A stretch of DNA of 43,317 nucleotides from Bryobacterales bacterium (GTDB lineage Bacteria; Acidobacteriota; Terriglobia; Bryobacterales; Bryobacteraceae), in the NCBI GenBank assembly GCA_020854055.1, contig JADZGD010000096.1:1-43317 (forward strand), given 5' to 3'. The position numbers and the translations under genes are program-made. The notes under the pieces are model-generated. The model saw only the letters and a program-made list of their open reading frames with translations. It did not search any database and was not told where the DNA came from. The stretch's first letter is position 1. Every line of letters starts with the position of its first letter. Below are positions 1 through 8,696 of the stretch, piece after piece.

Positions 1-581
1 AGTACCCCGCCGATCCGTTCCTGGAAAAACGGCTCAGCGCGCTGGACTTCCCGAACATCTTTGTTCCCAACTTTGCAGTGGAACTTCCCTTCGGCAAGGG
101 ACACTGGCTCTTCTCGAACGCTCCCGGATGGGTGGACCGGATCATCAATGGCTGGCAGGTGAACGGTATTATCCGCATCCAGAGCGGCAATGTGGTTGAC
201 ATGGCCGCCAACGCCATTCCGACCGGCGCAGATCCCAATGCCGTGCCTGGCGGCCAAAGGCTCGACCAGTGGATCAATCCCGCTGCCTTCGTCAACAACA
301 CCGATCCGTACCGCATCCGGAGGTGGTCCACCGTATCCAGCCATCTGCGGAATCCTCCGATTCACCGCTTCGATCTGGGCGCTGTAAAAAAGACCCGGAT
401 CCTTGAAAAGTACATGTTCGAGATCGAGGTTGAGGCCACCAACGCGATGAACACTCCCGAGTGGTACGGTTCACTGAACGGCAGCAGCCCGACCTCGTCG
501 ACGTTTGGCAATATTGGCGGCGTAAAAGGGCTGACCAATTATCCGAGGCAAGTTATTCTCAGCGGTAAGTTCTCATTCTGA
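1..581 (+). CDS. TonB-dependent receptor, Oar-like, C-terminal end (partial)
   Basis: The reading frame is open from the window edge (first full codon at base 3) and stops at 579-581, so this is the last ~190 residues of a larger gene. The segment has the character of an outer-membrane beta-barrel end: alternating polar and aromatic strands, a typical 'GWQVNGIIRIQSG' strand, an 'NAMNTPEW' segment and a final residue Phe, the usual sorting signal of outer-membrane proteins. The same features end the complete receptor at 29721-33014. The likely role is uptake or surface sensing of a large substrate, driven by TonB. It probably heads or precedes the five-gene surface operon downstream, with 81 bases between them. 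Confidence 0.8.
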   Translation, partial: YPADPFLEKRLSALDFPNIFVPNFAVELPFGKGHWLFSNAPGWVDRIINGWQVNGIIRIQSGNVVDMAANAIPTGADPNAVPGGQRLDQWINPAAFVNNTDPYRIRRWSTVSSHLRNPPIHRFDLGAVKKTRILEKYMFEIEVEATNAMNTPEWYGSLNGSSPTSSTFGNIGGVKGLTNYPRQVILSGKFSF

Positions 582-600
582 ACCCCGCTGTATTCACCCG

Positions 601-636
601 GCCGCGGCTGGATCGGTTGACAGATCCGGCCGCGGC
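601..636 (+). terminator. Strong hairpin after the receptor gene
   Basis: A 14-bp inverted repeat (601-614 with 623-636, one G.U pair) encloses an 8-base loop. It lies 20 bases after the receptor stop codon. No T-run follows, so it is not a classical intrinsic terminator. It could be a Rho-assisted terminator or an mRNA-end stabiliser separating the receptor from the NHL operon. Confidence 0.4.
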
Positions 637-662
637 GCGGATGGTCTGGTAATTCACACTCA

Positions 663-2840
663 ATGCGACACGCTACACTGCTCGCGTCAGTTCTCCTGCT
701 TTCAGGCGGTTGTCTCCAATCAGACCCGATCACGTCTTCCTACGGCCCGCTGGGCGTTCTGCAGGCTCGCTGGCATGATTCCGGCTTCACCCAGGGTGAC
801 GACAATTACAACGCCGTCACGGCCGCCAGCGACGGGAAGATCTACTATGTGATCTGCGCTCACAAGATCGACGTCGGCGCGCAGATGTTTGCCTACGATC
901 CGGCTTCGGGTAAAGTGAAACACGTCGCCGACCTGACCGAGGCGTCGGGTGAAAAGGGGCTGAAAGCCGTTCCCCAGGGTAAGAGTCACGTTCCGTTTTT
1001 CGAGCACAAGGGAAAGCTGTATTTTGCCACTCACCTGGGCTACTACCAGGTGGTCGGAGGTAAAGAGTTGGTGGGTGTGCCCCCGGCGGGCTACAAACCC
1101 TATCCGGGCGGCCATTTTCTGGCCTATGACCTGGCAACCGGAAAAACCGAAAAGCTCGGTGACGCGCCCGCCGGTGAAGGTATCATCACGATGGCCATGG
1201 ATCCCAAGCGGGAGATAATCTATGCGTTGACCTGGCCATCAGGCTATTTCCTCCGCTATGACATGAAAACCGGACAGGTGAAGAACTTTGGCTTCACCGC
1301 GGGTAAGGGCGAGCGCGGCACGGGAGACGAATTCCGAGTGATCTGCCGCTCGATCGCGGTGGACCAGATCCTCGGTACCGCGGCGTTCAGCACCTCCACC
1401 GGCGATGTAATGCAATATACCGACCGCACCGGCGAATTGAAGAAACTGCCGGCCTTCTCCCTACGCCGGGACATACTGGGCGTCTGGGACCCCAACAAGC
1501 CCGGCAGCATGGCCTACAACTGGCGCCAGATGGTCCTCTACAAGCCGGATAACGTCTTTTACGGCAATCATGGAAATACCGGTTACCTTCTGCGATTCGG
1601 GCCCTACGCTCATCAGATGGACGTCATCGAGCGCATTAGCGCCGAAAAATCGCGGCGTAGCGGCGAGTATGACGAGTTTTCGTACGGCTACCTGGGACTG
1701 ACGATGGGGCCTGACGGCCACACGCTCTATTTCCTGACCGGCACGCCCAAGGGAGAAGAGATCCGCTTCATCACTTACGACATCAAGACCTCGAAGTATA
1801 CCGACTGGGGCGCGCTGGCGCTCAGCGACGGACGCCGCCCGACCTGGGCCCAGGCCATCGCCGTGGGGCCGGACAAACGGATCTACACGGTTTCCAAAAT
1901 CGAGGAACACGGCAAGCAAAAGACTGACCTGCTCAGCTTCGCCGATCCCCTGCAGACGCCGCCTCCCCCGCCGCGGCGCTTCGAGCGGATTCACTCCTGG
2001 CTGAATCCACAGGGTATGCCACATCCGCTCAAGGAAGCGCATGGTCTGTGTGTGGACCGCGACGGTAATGTAATCGTGGTAGACAGTGTCGGATCACGGG
2101 TGCAGCGGTTTACCCCCGACGGCAAGTGGTTGGGCGAAATCGGGCTCGGACCCGGCAGCGGTCCCGGACAGTTCGCCGGGCCGCGGGATGCACGGACGCT
2201 GCCGGCGACGGGCGAGATCTTCGTCTCCGACGCCAACAACTACCGCGTGGAGGTGTTCAACAACGACGGAAAATTCCTGCGCGCATTTGGCAGCAAGGGT
2301 AGCGGGCCGGGGCAGTTCCTGCGTGCCCACGGGCTGGCGTTTTCACCCGATTACAAGACGCTATACTTTGTTGACGTGGATAACAATCGCGTTGCGGCGT
2401 TTGATCCCTCCGGCAAGTTCCTCTTCAATTTCGGCAAGAAGGGCTTTCACACCGGCGAGTTCCGCGAGGCGCACGGAATCGGCGTGGCTGGCAACGGCGA
2501 CGTCATCGTGTCCGGTTACTTTGGCCCCACTACCCGGTTCACGGCCGACGGCAAGTTCCGCTGGGAATTTGCTCCCAGCGGATTTCGCAACTGGGTATTC
2601 TTCCACAGCATGACCGTCGACACGCAGGGTAATAGCTACCTTGCCGCGCGCGACCCTCAACGGCGGAATGGCCTGGAGATCTACGACAACAGCGGCGCGT
2701 GGGCCGGTGAGATTCACCCCACCGCGGGCGAAGGCGAACTGGATTTGAAGACTGCCTACGTCGACTCGCGGGGATTGGTCTACATCGCCATCGAAACCAA
2801 GGGCCAACACGGAGTACAAGTCTACAGGCCAGTGCCATGA
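663..2840 (+). CDS. NHL-repeat beta-propeller lipoprotein
   Basis: A 725-aa exported protein. The N-terminus has a hydrophobic stretch ending in a lipobox-like LSGGC (Cys17), so a lipid-anchored periplasmic or outer-membrane protein is likely. Residues ~40-420 form a first propeller-like region with repeats of the type 'YDPASGK' / 'YDLATGK' / 'YDMKTGQ'. Residues ~440-725 contain NHL repeats ('GNVIVVDSVGSRVQRFTPDGK', 'EIFVSDANNYRVEVF'). NHL propellers usually bind ligands or proteins, and some have catalytic roles; no catalytic residues are assigned here. It is the first gene of an operon and overlaps the next by ATGA. No strong ribosome-binding site precedes the ATG at 663. Confidence 0.8.
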   Translation: MRHATLLASVLLLSGGCLQSDPITSSYGPLGVLQARWHDSGFTQGDDNYNAVTAASDGKIYYVICAHKIDVGAQMFAYDPASGKVKHVADLTEASGEKGLKAVPQGKSHVPFFEHKGKLYFATHLGYYQVVGGKELVGVPPAGYKPYPGGHFLAYDLATGKTEKLGDAPAGEGIITMAMDPKREIIYALTWPSGYFLRYDMKTGQVKNFGFTAGKGERGTGDEFRVICRSIAVDQILGTAAFSTSTGDVMQYTDRTGELKKLPAFSLRRDILGVWDPNKPGSMAYNWRQMVLYKPDNVFYGNHGNTGYLLRFGPYAHQMDVIERISAEKSRRSGEYDEFSYGYLGLTMGPDGHTLYFLTGTPKGEEIRFITYDIKTSKYTDWGALALSDGRRPTWAQAIAVGPDKRIYTVSKIEEHGKQKTDLLSFADPLQTPPPPPRRFERIHSWLNPQGMPHPLKEAHGLCVDRDGNVIVVDSVGSRVQRFTPDGKWLGEIGLGPGSGPGQFAGPRDARTLPATGEIFVSDANNYRVEVFNNDGKFLRAFGSKGSGPGQFLRAHGLAFSPDYKTLYFVDVDNNRVAAFDPSGKFLFNFGKKGFHTGEFREAHGIGVAGNGDVIVSGYFGPTTRFTADGKFRWEFAPSGFRNWVFFHSMTVDTQGNSYLAARDPQRRNGLEIYDNSGAWAGEIHPTAGEGELDLKTAYVDSRGLVYIAIETKGQHGVQVYRPVP

Positions 2841-3742
2841 ACAGAGTTATGATGCTCTTCTTCCTGGCCGCCATGCTCGCATGCGGCCAGCAATACCAGC
2901 CGGTAATGAGTTGGGGGGAACGCGGCGACGGTCCCGGCCAATTCCGCGGCGCTCACGGTATCACCATCGACAAGAACAATGACGTGATCGTCGTCGATAG
3001 CCATAGTTCCCACGTTTACCGCTTCACTCCCGAAGGCAAACTGCTCGGCGAGATCGGCCTCGGTCCCGGTTCCAACGACGGCCAGTTCGATATGCCGCGC
3101 GGCGCCGCCATCAACGCCGCCGGCGAAATCTATGTTGCCGACGGATCCAACTGCCGCATTCAGGTATTCGATCACAACGGCAAATTTCTTCGTGCCTTCG
3201 GCAGCAAGGGCAGCGGGCAGGGCCAGTTTCTGCGAGCGCACGCGCTGGCCTTCGACCAACAGGGCCGCCTGTTCATCGCCGACGTGGACAACAGCCGCAT
3301 CGCCGTCTATGACTCCAAAGACCGGCCCCTGCGCTACTGGGGCAAGCCCGGCACCCAGCCAGGCGATTTCCACGCGCCGCACGGAATCGACGTGGACCCT
3401 CAAGGCAACGTGGTGGTCTCCAATTACTACGGCCCGATTCAAAAGTTCACTCCCGAGGGGAAATTGCTGGCCGAGTTCGGCGCCATCACCGTCGAGAGCG
3501 ATATCCGCAACTACCACAGCATGTGCGTGGACTCGCACGGAAACATTTTCGTAAGTACCCGCGGCAAGCAGTGGCGTTCCTCAATCACCAAGTACTCCAA
3601 CAGCGGACAACTGCTCGCCCGCTGGCCAATGGCCAATCCGGCCCACTTCATCGAAGACGTAGCCGTGGATTCTCAAGGCCGCGTCTGGGCCACCTACCAG
3701 GGCAGGCAGGGCAGCGGCGTCGAAGCCTTCGCACCGAAATGA
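2837..3742 (+). CDS. NHL-repeat protein, paralogue of the C-terminal half of the preceding gene
   Basis: A 301-aa protein with a short signal sequence that ends in MLAC (possible lipobox, Cys16), followed by a single NHL propeller. It closely resembles the second half of the upstream protein: both carry 'FLRAFGSKGSG.GQFLRAH' and the 'R(N)..HSM.VD..GN' segment in the same order. The start overlaps the previous stop (ATGA at 2837-2840), and its own stop overlaps the next start, so translation is probably coupled across three genes. Likely located at the cell surface or in the periplasm; ligand unknown. Confidence 0.8.
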   Translation: MNRVMMLFFLAAMLACGQQYQPVMSWGERGDGPGQFRGAHGITIDKNNDVIVVDSHSSHVYRFTPEGKLLGEIGLGPGSNDGQFDMPRGAAINAAGEIYVADGSNCRIQVFDHNGKFLRAFGSKGSGQGQFLRAHALAFDQQGRLFIADVDNSRIAVYDSKDRPLRYWGKPGTQPGDFHAPHGIDVDPQGNVVVSNYYGPIQKFTPEGKLLAEFGAITVESDIRNYHSMCVDSHGNIFVSTRGKQWRSSITKYSNSGQLLARWPMANPAHFIEDVAVDSQGRVWATYQGRQGSGVEAFAPK

Positions 3743-6219
3743 GGTTGAGCCGGCGGCACTTTCTGGCTCTGACGCCGTTCATCGCGGAGGCGCGATCGGG
3801 GCACACAATTGTAATCGCTGAAGAGGCTTCGGCCAGCGAACGGCGCGCCGCGCGGGAACTCCAGACATTCCTCCAGCAGATGACACAGGCTCGCCTGCCC
3901 GTGGCTACCGCGCGCGAACGCGTCACCGGTCCGATGCTACTGGTTGGCCGCAGCCCCGAGGTTGACAAACTCCGGCTGGACATCCCCTGGGGATCCCTGG
4001 GCGACGAGGGGTTCGCGCTCAAGAGCGCCGGTGATCACCTGGTCATCGCGGGTGGACGACGCCGGGGTACGATGTACGGCGTCTACGAGTTCCTGGAACG
4101 GCTTGGATGCCGCTGGTACACGCCCGATTGCAGCCGGATTCCCAAGCGCGCCAGCATCGCCCTGCCGCACTTGGACGAGATTCAGAAACCAGCATTCGAA
4201 TACCGGGAGTTGTTCAGCACTCCATCGCGCAATCTCGATTGGGCAGCGCGAAACCGGGTAAACGGGAACTTCTCGGCCCTCGACGGCTCAGCCGGGGGCA
4301 AGATCACCTACTTCCCGTTCGGCCACAGCTTCTACGAACTGGTCCCACCCGCCCGATACTTCGCCACACACCCGGAGTACTTCTCTTTCACCGCCGGCGA
4401 GCGCCGCGTCACACGCGCGCAGCTTTGCCTCACCAATTCGGATGTCATCCGGCTGGGCACCGAGGGCGTATTGCACTGGATGGGAGAACATCCGGACGCC
4501 GACTTCATCTCGATTTCGCAGAACGACACCGAGGGCTGGTGTGAATGTCCCAACTGCCGCCGCGTGGAGCAGGAGGAAGGCTCGCACGCCGGGCCGATCC
4601 TGCGCTTTGTGAACGCGATCGCTTCTGAGACGTCTCTCCACTATCCGAGGCGGCGGCTGGACACGTTTGCCTACAGCTTTAGCGAAACGCCGCCGGCCAG
4701 GGTCCGGCCGCTGCCGAATGTGAACATCCGGCTTGCGCCCATTGGCAACTGCCAGGGGCACCCTTATGAACAGTGCGCGCGCAACCGCACGTTCCTCGAA
4801 CGGCTGAAAGGCTGGCAGCGCATTGCCGGGCATTTCTACGTCTGGCACTATTTCACCGACTTCTGGCAGTATCAGTTGCCCTATCCCAACCTGGATGAGC
4901 TGATCGCCGACATCCCGCTTTACCACCGCCACGGTGCCCGTGGAATGTTCCTGCAGGCCGATATCTCCCCGGGCTATCCGACCGAATTCGCCGAACTGAA
5001 GTCCTATCTGCTGGCCAAAATGCTATGGAATCCGCGGATTGATGCCCGCGCCACCATTCGCGAGTTTCTCCGTGCATTTTACGGAGCAGCCGCGCCGGCG
5101 ATGAGTGAGTACCTGGAGCTCACTCATCGCCAGGTGAGGCTTCCCCCCGCCGGCAAGGGCAAGACACTGTGGACTTACAAGTCGTTCGAGATGGAGCCCG
5201 ATTTTCTTCCGGCGGCACGCAGGATCTTTGACCGCGCCGGCAAAGCAGCAGCAACACCATCCGAAGCGCTGCGAGTCGATAAGGCCCGGCTGTCACCCGA
5301 ATGGGTTGAAGTCCTCGATGCCAAAAAGATGACCTTGCGAGGCGGTGTCTGGGGACCGGCCGACCCCCAGCGATTCACCCGCCTGTTCCAGTCCTATATG
5401 ACGAAACTCCGGTCGTTTGGGATCGAACGCCTGTACGAGACGCATGACCTCGCCGCTACGGAAGCAGAGTACGCCCGCTATGCCCGGCCTTACCGCGCGG
5501 TAACTATAGAAAATGGGCAACTCCGAGCTGTACTAATTCCGGATTACCTGGCCCGTGTGATTAGCCTGCAACACCTTGGCAGCGGTCGTGAGACGCTGCG
5601 GCAGACCACACCCGACGAACGGGCATCGAATATCGAGGCCATGGGCGGGCTGATCCTACTGGCGCACCAAGGCTACCTGACCGAGGAGCGCCACGACCCA
5701 ACCTGGATCATCGATTCGTCTGATGGGCGCCACGCGATAACGCTCCAAGGCGCCACCGCGAACGGGCTCGAGTTTCAGCGCCGCCTGGAACTGAAAGGCA
5801 ACTGTCTGCACACCACGGCCACGGTCACCAACCGCGGTAACGCAACGGTAAAACTGGCGCTACAATCGCGGCTCGAATTCCAGCCAGGCCTCCGGGACCA
5901 GCCCTCGGTACTCTACGGATTCCGGCGCGTGAACGGCGCCACGGTGGAGGAATCACTTCTTCCGCAGCGCGACCTCTACTTCGGCATTGAAAACCACACC
6001 GGCAATGAGAGGCCCAACGGAGAGTGGACGGTCTGGAACCCTTCGGCCGGCATTCGTGTTCGAAATCGCTTTTCGCTGGAACAGGCGCATATCTGCCGCC
6101 TGTGGTGGCGTGGGCGGGGCGAAAACAAAGTGGATCTCTGCCTCTGGAGTCCGGACCGGCAACTGGAACCGGGCGAAAGTCTGTCGCTCGACGCCGACTA
6201 TGACGTGGAAGCGCTGTAG
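3739..6219 (+). CDS. DUF4838 glycosidase-like protein, Tat-exported
   Basis: An 826-aa protein starting at the ATG that overlaps the previous stop; an upstream in-frame start at 3523 lies inside the NHL gene and is rejected. The N-terminus 'MRLSRRHFLALTP' is a twin-arginine-type signal. Residues ~20-140 resemble the N-terminal alpha-glucuronidase-like domain (GH20/GH67 type) that precedes DUF4838, and ~150-480 the DUF4838 TIM-barrel region, with the diagnostic 'SQNDTEGWCECPNC' segment near residue 260. The C-terminal ~230 residues look like a beta-sandwich. The family is associated with polysaccharide utilisation, but no substrate is proven. The flanking surface proteins suggest breakdown or sensing of an external glycan. 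Confidence 0.75.
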   Translation: MRLSRRHFLALTPFIAEARSGHTIVIAEEASASERRAARELQTFLQQMTQARLPVATARERVTGPMLLVGRSPEVDKLRLDIPWGSLGDEGFALKSAGDHLVIAGGRRRGTMYGVYEFLERLGCRWYTPDCSRIPKRASIALPHLDEIQKPAFEYRELFSTPSRNLDWAARNRVNGNFSALDGSAGGKITYFPFGHSFYELVPPARYFATHPEYFSFTAGERRVTRAQLCLTNSDVIRLGTEGVLHWMGEHPDADFISISQNDTEGWCECPNCRRVEQEEGSHAGPILRFVNAIASETSLHYPRRRLDTFAYSFSETPPARVRPLPNVNIRLAPIGNCQGHPYEQCARNRTFLERLKGWQRIAGHFYVWHYFTDFWQYQLPYPNLDELIADIPLYHRHGARGMFLQADISPGYPTEFAELKSYLLAKMLWNPRIDARATIREFLRAFYGAAAPAMSEYLELTHRQVRLPPAGKGKTLWTYKSFEMEPDFLPAARRIFDRAGKAAATPSEALRVDKARLSPEWVEVLDAKKMTLRGGVWGPADPQRFTRLFQSYMTKLRSFGIERLYETHDLAATEAEYARYARPYRAVTIENGQLRAVLIPDYLARVISLQHLGSGRETLRQTTPDERASNIEAMGGLILLAHQGYLTEERHDPTWIIDSSDGRHAITLQGATANGLEFQRRLELKGNCLHTTATVTNRGNATVKLALQSRLEFQPGLRDQPSVLYGFRRVNGATVEESLLPQRDLYFGIENHTGNERPNGEWTVWNPSAGIRVRNRFSLEQAHICRLWWRGRGENKVDLCLWSPDRQLEPGESLSLDADYDVEAL

Positions 6220-6255
6220 CGCATCGCTGGACCCCGTCGCCAAGAATGAGAGAGT

Positions 6256-7428
6256 ATGTATGCCATGAGACTCGCGGCCGCTGTGGTGTTGTCGTCCGCC
6301 GCCCTGGCTGTGGTTATGGCGGCACGCAGCCCGGAGATCCTGTTCCGCAAGAAGATGCTGGACGCCGGTATCAGCGAGACCTGCGCCATCGGTGATTTCA
6401 ACGGCGACGGCCGCCCGGATATCTTCTCCGGCGATGCCTGGTATGAAAACCCCACCTGGAAGCGTCATGTCGTTCGTCATTTGAAGGAGTACGGAACCTA
6501 CCTGGCGTCGCTAAGCGACATTGCCCTGGATGTGGATGGCGACGGCCGGTTGGACATCGTCAGTTCGGGCTGGCACCCAAAGCGGTTGTGGTGGTCACGG
6601 AACCCCGGCAAAGCGGGCGTGCCGTGGGAAGACAAAGTCGCGTTTGAGGGATCACCCATCGAATTCACATTCCTGGTGGATCTGGACAACGACGGTAAAG
6701 CGCGAGAGATTCTTCCTCAGTTCGGCGACGGCAAACAGCCTCTCTCCTGGTTCGAAGCCACAGGCGGAACGCTGGTGCGTCACTTGGTGAGTTCACACAG
6801 CTACGGTCACGGTATCGGAGCTGGCGACATTAACGGCGATGGCAGAAACGACATTGTCACGCCGCAAGGCTGGCTCGAAGCGCCTCGCGATCCGCGGCAG
6901 CCGGATTGGACCTTCCACCCCGAATTTCGTTTAGGCAACACCAGTTTCATCCACGTGATCGACATCAACGGCGACGGACTGGCGGACCTGGTCACTGGCA
7001 ATGCGCACGAGTACGGAATATTCTGGATGGAGCAGCGCCCCGGCCACGCCTGGGTGAAGCACATGATTGACGAATCCTGGTCGCAGCCGCACGCCATCAC
7101 GCTGGTGGATCTGAACGGCGACGGGAAGAAGGACATCCTCACCGGCAAGCGTTACCTGGCGCATGACGGGCACGATCCGGGAGGCCGCGAGCCGCTCGGT
7201 ATTTACTGGTATGAGTACCGCAAGTCCGAAGACGGGAAGGTGGTGGAGTGGTCCCGCCACGTGATCGACTATGGTTCGCGCGCTGGCGGCGGAATGGATA
7301 TTCCGGTGGCGGACCTGGACGCCGACGGCGACTTGGATTTTGCCGCCGGCGGGAAGAGCGGGCTGTTCCTGTTTGAAAATAGGACCCGGCGAGCGCACCC
7401 CGCGGGGAAGAGAGGAGCCCGGCGATGA
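6256..7428 (+). CDS. FG-GAP/VCBS repeat protein, exported
   Basis: A 390-aa protein (or 387 aa from the second ATG at 6265, which is better spaced from the purine-rich GAGAGAG around 6247-6253). A signal peptide covers the first ~25 residues. Six repeats of the Ca2+-binding type follow: DFNGDGRPDIF, DVDGDGRLDIV, DINGDGRNDIV, DINGDGLADLV, DLNGDGKKDIL and DLDADGDLDFA, plus a degenerate DLDNDGK. These repeats form integrin-alpha-like propellers in secreted proteins. It sits 36 bases after the DUF4838 gene and overlaps the next gene by ATGA, so it belongs to the same operon. Probably a binding or scaffold protein; ligand unknown. Confidence 0.8.
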   Translation: MYAMRLAAAVVLSSAALAVVMAARSPEILFRKKMLDAGISETCAIGDFNGDGRPDIFSGDAWYENPTWKRHVVRHLKEYGTYLASLSDIALDVDGDGRLDIVSSGWHPKRLWWSRNPGKAGVPWEDKVAFEGSPIEFTFLVDLDNDGKAREILPQFGDGKQPLSWFEATGGTLVRHLVSSHSYGHGIGAGDINGDGRNDIVTPQGWLEAPRDPRQPDWTFHPEFRLGNTSFIHVIDINGDGLADLVTGNAHEYGIFWMEQRPGHAWVKHMIDESWSQPHAITLVDLNGDGKKDILTGKRYLAHDGHDPGGREPLGIYWYEYRKSEDGKVVEWSRHVIDYGSRAGGGMDIPVADLDADGDLDFAAGGKSGLFLFENRTRRAHPAGKRGARR

Positions 7429-8696
7429 CACCAGGCCGTGATGAAACTTTCACCACACGCAGACAGTTGGTAACAACTGCCGCCTTAGCGGCTCCCTACG
7501 TGGTCGCGAGCCGCGTATTCGGCGCCAACGATCGCATCCGGGTCGGTTTCATCGGCGCAGGCGGCCGCGCCAACCTGTTGATGGATCAGTTGCCTGAGCA
7601 GGGCGAGATCGCCGCCGTGGCCGATTGTTACCAGCGCCGGGCCAGCCAGTCGGCCGCCAAGCGCAAGGCCAATTGGAAAATACACCAGGACTACCGCAGA
7701 ATCCTCGACGACAAAGACGTCGACGGCGTGGTAATCGCCACCGGCGACCATCAGCGGGTGTTGCCGTCGATTCATGCCTGCCAGGCGGGAAAGGACGTAT
7801 ACGCCGAAAAGCCGCTGACGCTTTACATCAGCGAAGGCCGGGCGCTGGTGAACGCCGTGCGCAAGTACAACCGGGTGTTCCAGGTAGGCAGCCAGCAGCG
7901 CTCGATGGCGATGAACCAGGTGGCTTGCAAGTTTGTCCGTGAAGGGGGACTGGGCAGGATTCTGTTCGGCCTCGGAATCAATTACAGTAGCGCTCCGCCA
8001 TACCCGGGCGGCATTCCGGAAGAGCCGGTTCCCGAAGATCTGAATTGGGACGTGTGGTTGAATCAGACGCCGATGCGGACCTACAACCGCAAGCTCCAGT
8101 TCGGCTGGATGGGCTGGCAGGAATTCTCCGGCGGCGAGATGACCAACTGGGGCGCCCACGGACTGGACCAGGTGCAGTGGGCAATGGGCATGGACACTTC
8201 CGGCCCCCGCGAGTTGTGGCCCTTTCGGGAAGGTCCGAAGGGCGCACTGGCCTTCAAGTACGCCAACGGTGTGATCGTGGCGCTGGTTATGACTGGAGAG
8301 CAGCTCTTAGGCGGGGCTATGTTTGTCGGTGAAAAGGGCCGCATCGAAATTGTCCGCAACGGTTTGCGGACCGACCCGCCCGGGATGATCAAAGACCTGC
8401 CCCCCGAAGAGGAGGTCCAAAAGTGGAACCGGGCGCAATGGCAGGCCAAGTATCACATGCGGGAATGGATGGACTGCATGCGCAGCCGCAAGCGCCCGTC
8501 GGCTGACGTCGAAATCGGCCACCGTTCGGTAAGCCTGTGCCATCTGTGCAACATCACCCGCGCGCTCGGCCGCAAGCTGATTTGGAATCCGGACACCGAG
8601 CGCTTCGCCGGCGACGAAGAGGCCAACCGCTGGCTGAGCCGTCCCCGGCGTAAAGGTTACGAACTACCGAGCGAGTTCGACACGACTGCCCTCTGA
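7425..8696 (+). CDS. Gfo/Idh/MocA-family oxidoreductase, Tat-exported
   Basis: A 423-aa NAD(P)-dependent sugar oxidoreductase homologue. Twin arginines at residues 12-13 followed by a hydrophobic stretch ending near 'RVFGAN' give a Tat signal, so the folded enzyme with bound cofactor is probably exported, as in known periplasmic Gfo/Idh members. The Rossmann motif is 'VGFIGAGGRAN', and the family signature 'AEKPL' supplies the catalytic Lys. C-terminal residues contain the alpha/beta oxidoreductase fold with 'GAHGLDQVQWAM'. Last gene of the five-gene operon. Its final 40 bases overlap, tail to tail, the end of the MFS gene on the other strand. Confidence 0.85.
   Translation: MTPGRDETFTTRRQLVTTAALAAPYVVASRVFGANDRIRVGFIGAGGRANLLMDQLPEQGEIAAVADCYQRRASQSAAKRKANWKIHQDYRRILDDKDVDGVVIATGDHQRVLPSIHACQAGKDVYAEKPLTLYISEGRALVNAVRKYNRVFQVGSQQRSMAMNQVACKFVREGGLGRILFGLGINYSSAPPYPGGIPEEPVPEDLNWDVWLNQTPMRTYNRKLQFGWMGWQEFSGGEMTNWGAHGLDQVQWAMGMDTSGPRELWPFREGPKGALAFKYANGVIVALVMTGEQLLGGAMFVGEKGRIEIVRNGLRTDPPGMIKDLPPEEEVQKWNRAQWQAKYHMREWMDCMRSRKRPSADVEIGHRSVSLCHLCNITRALGRKLIWNPDTERFAGDEEANRWLSRPRRKGYELPSEFDTTAL

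Noticed and set aside
3523..3738. Upstream extension of the DUF4838 gene
   Set aside because: It lies inside the NHL gene and would hide the Tat signal; the ATG overlapping the NHL stop is the better start.
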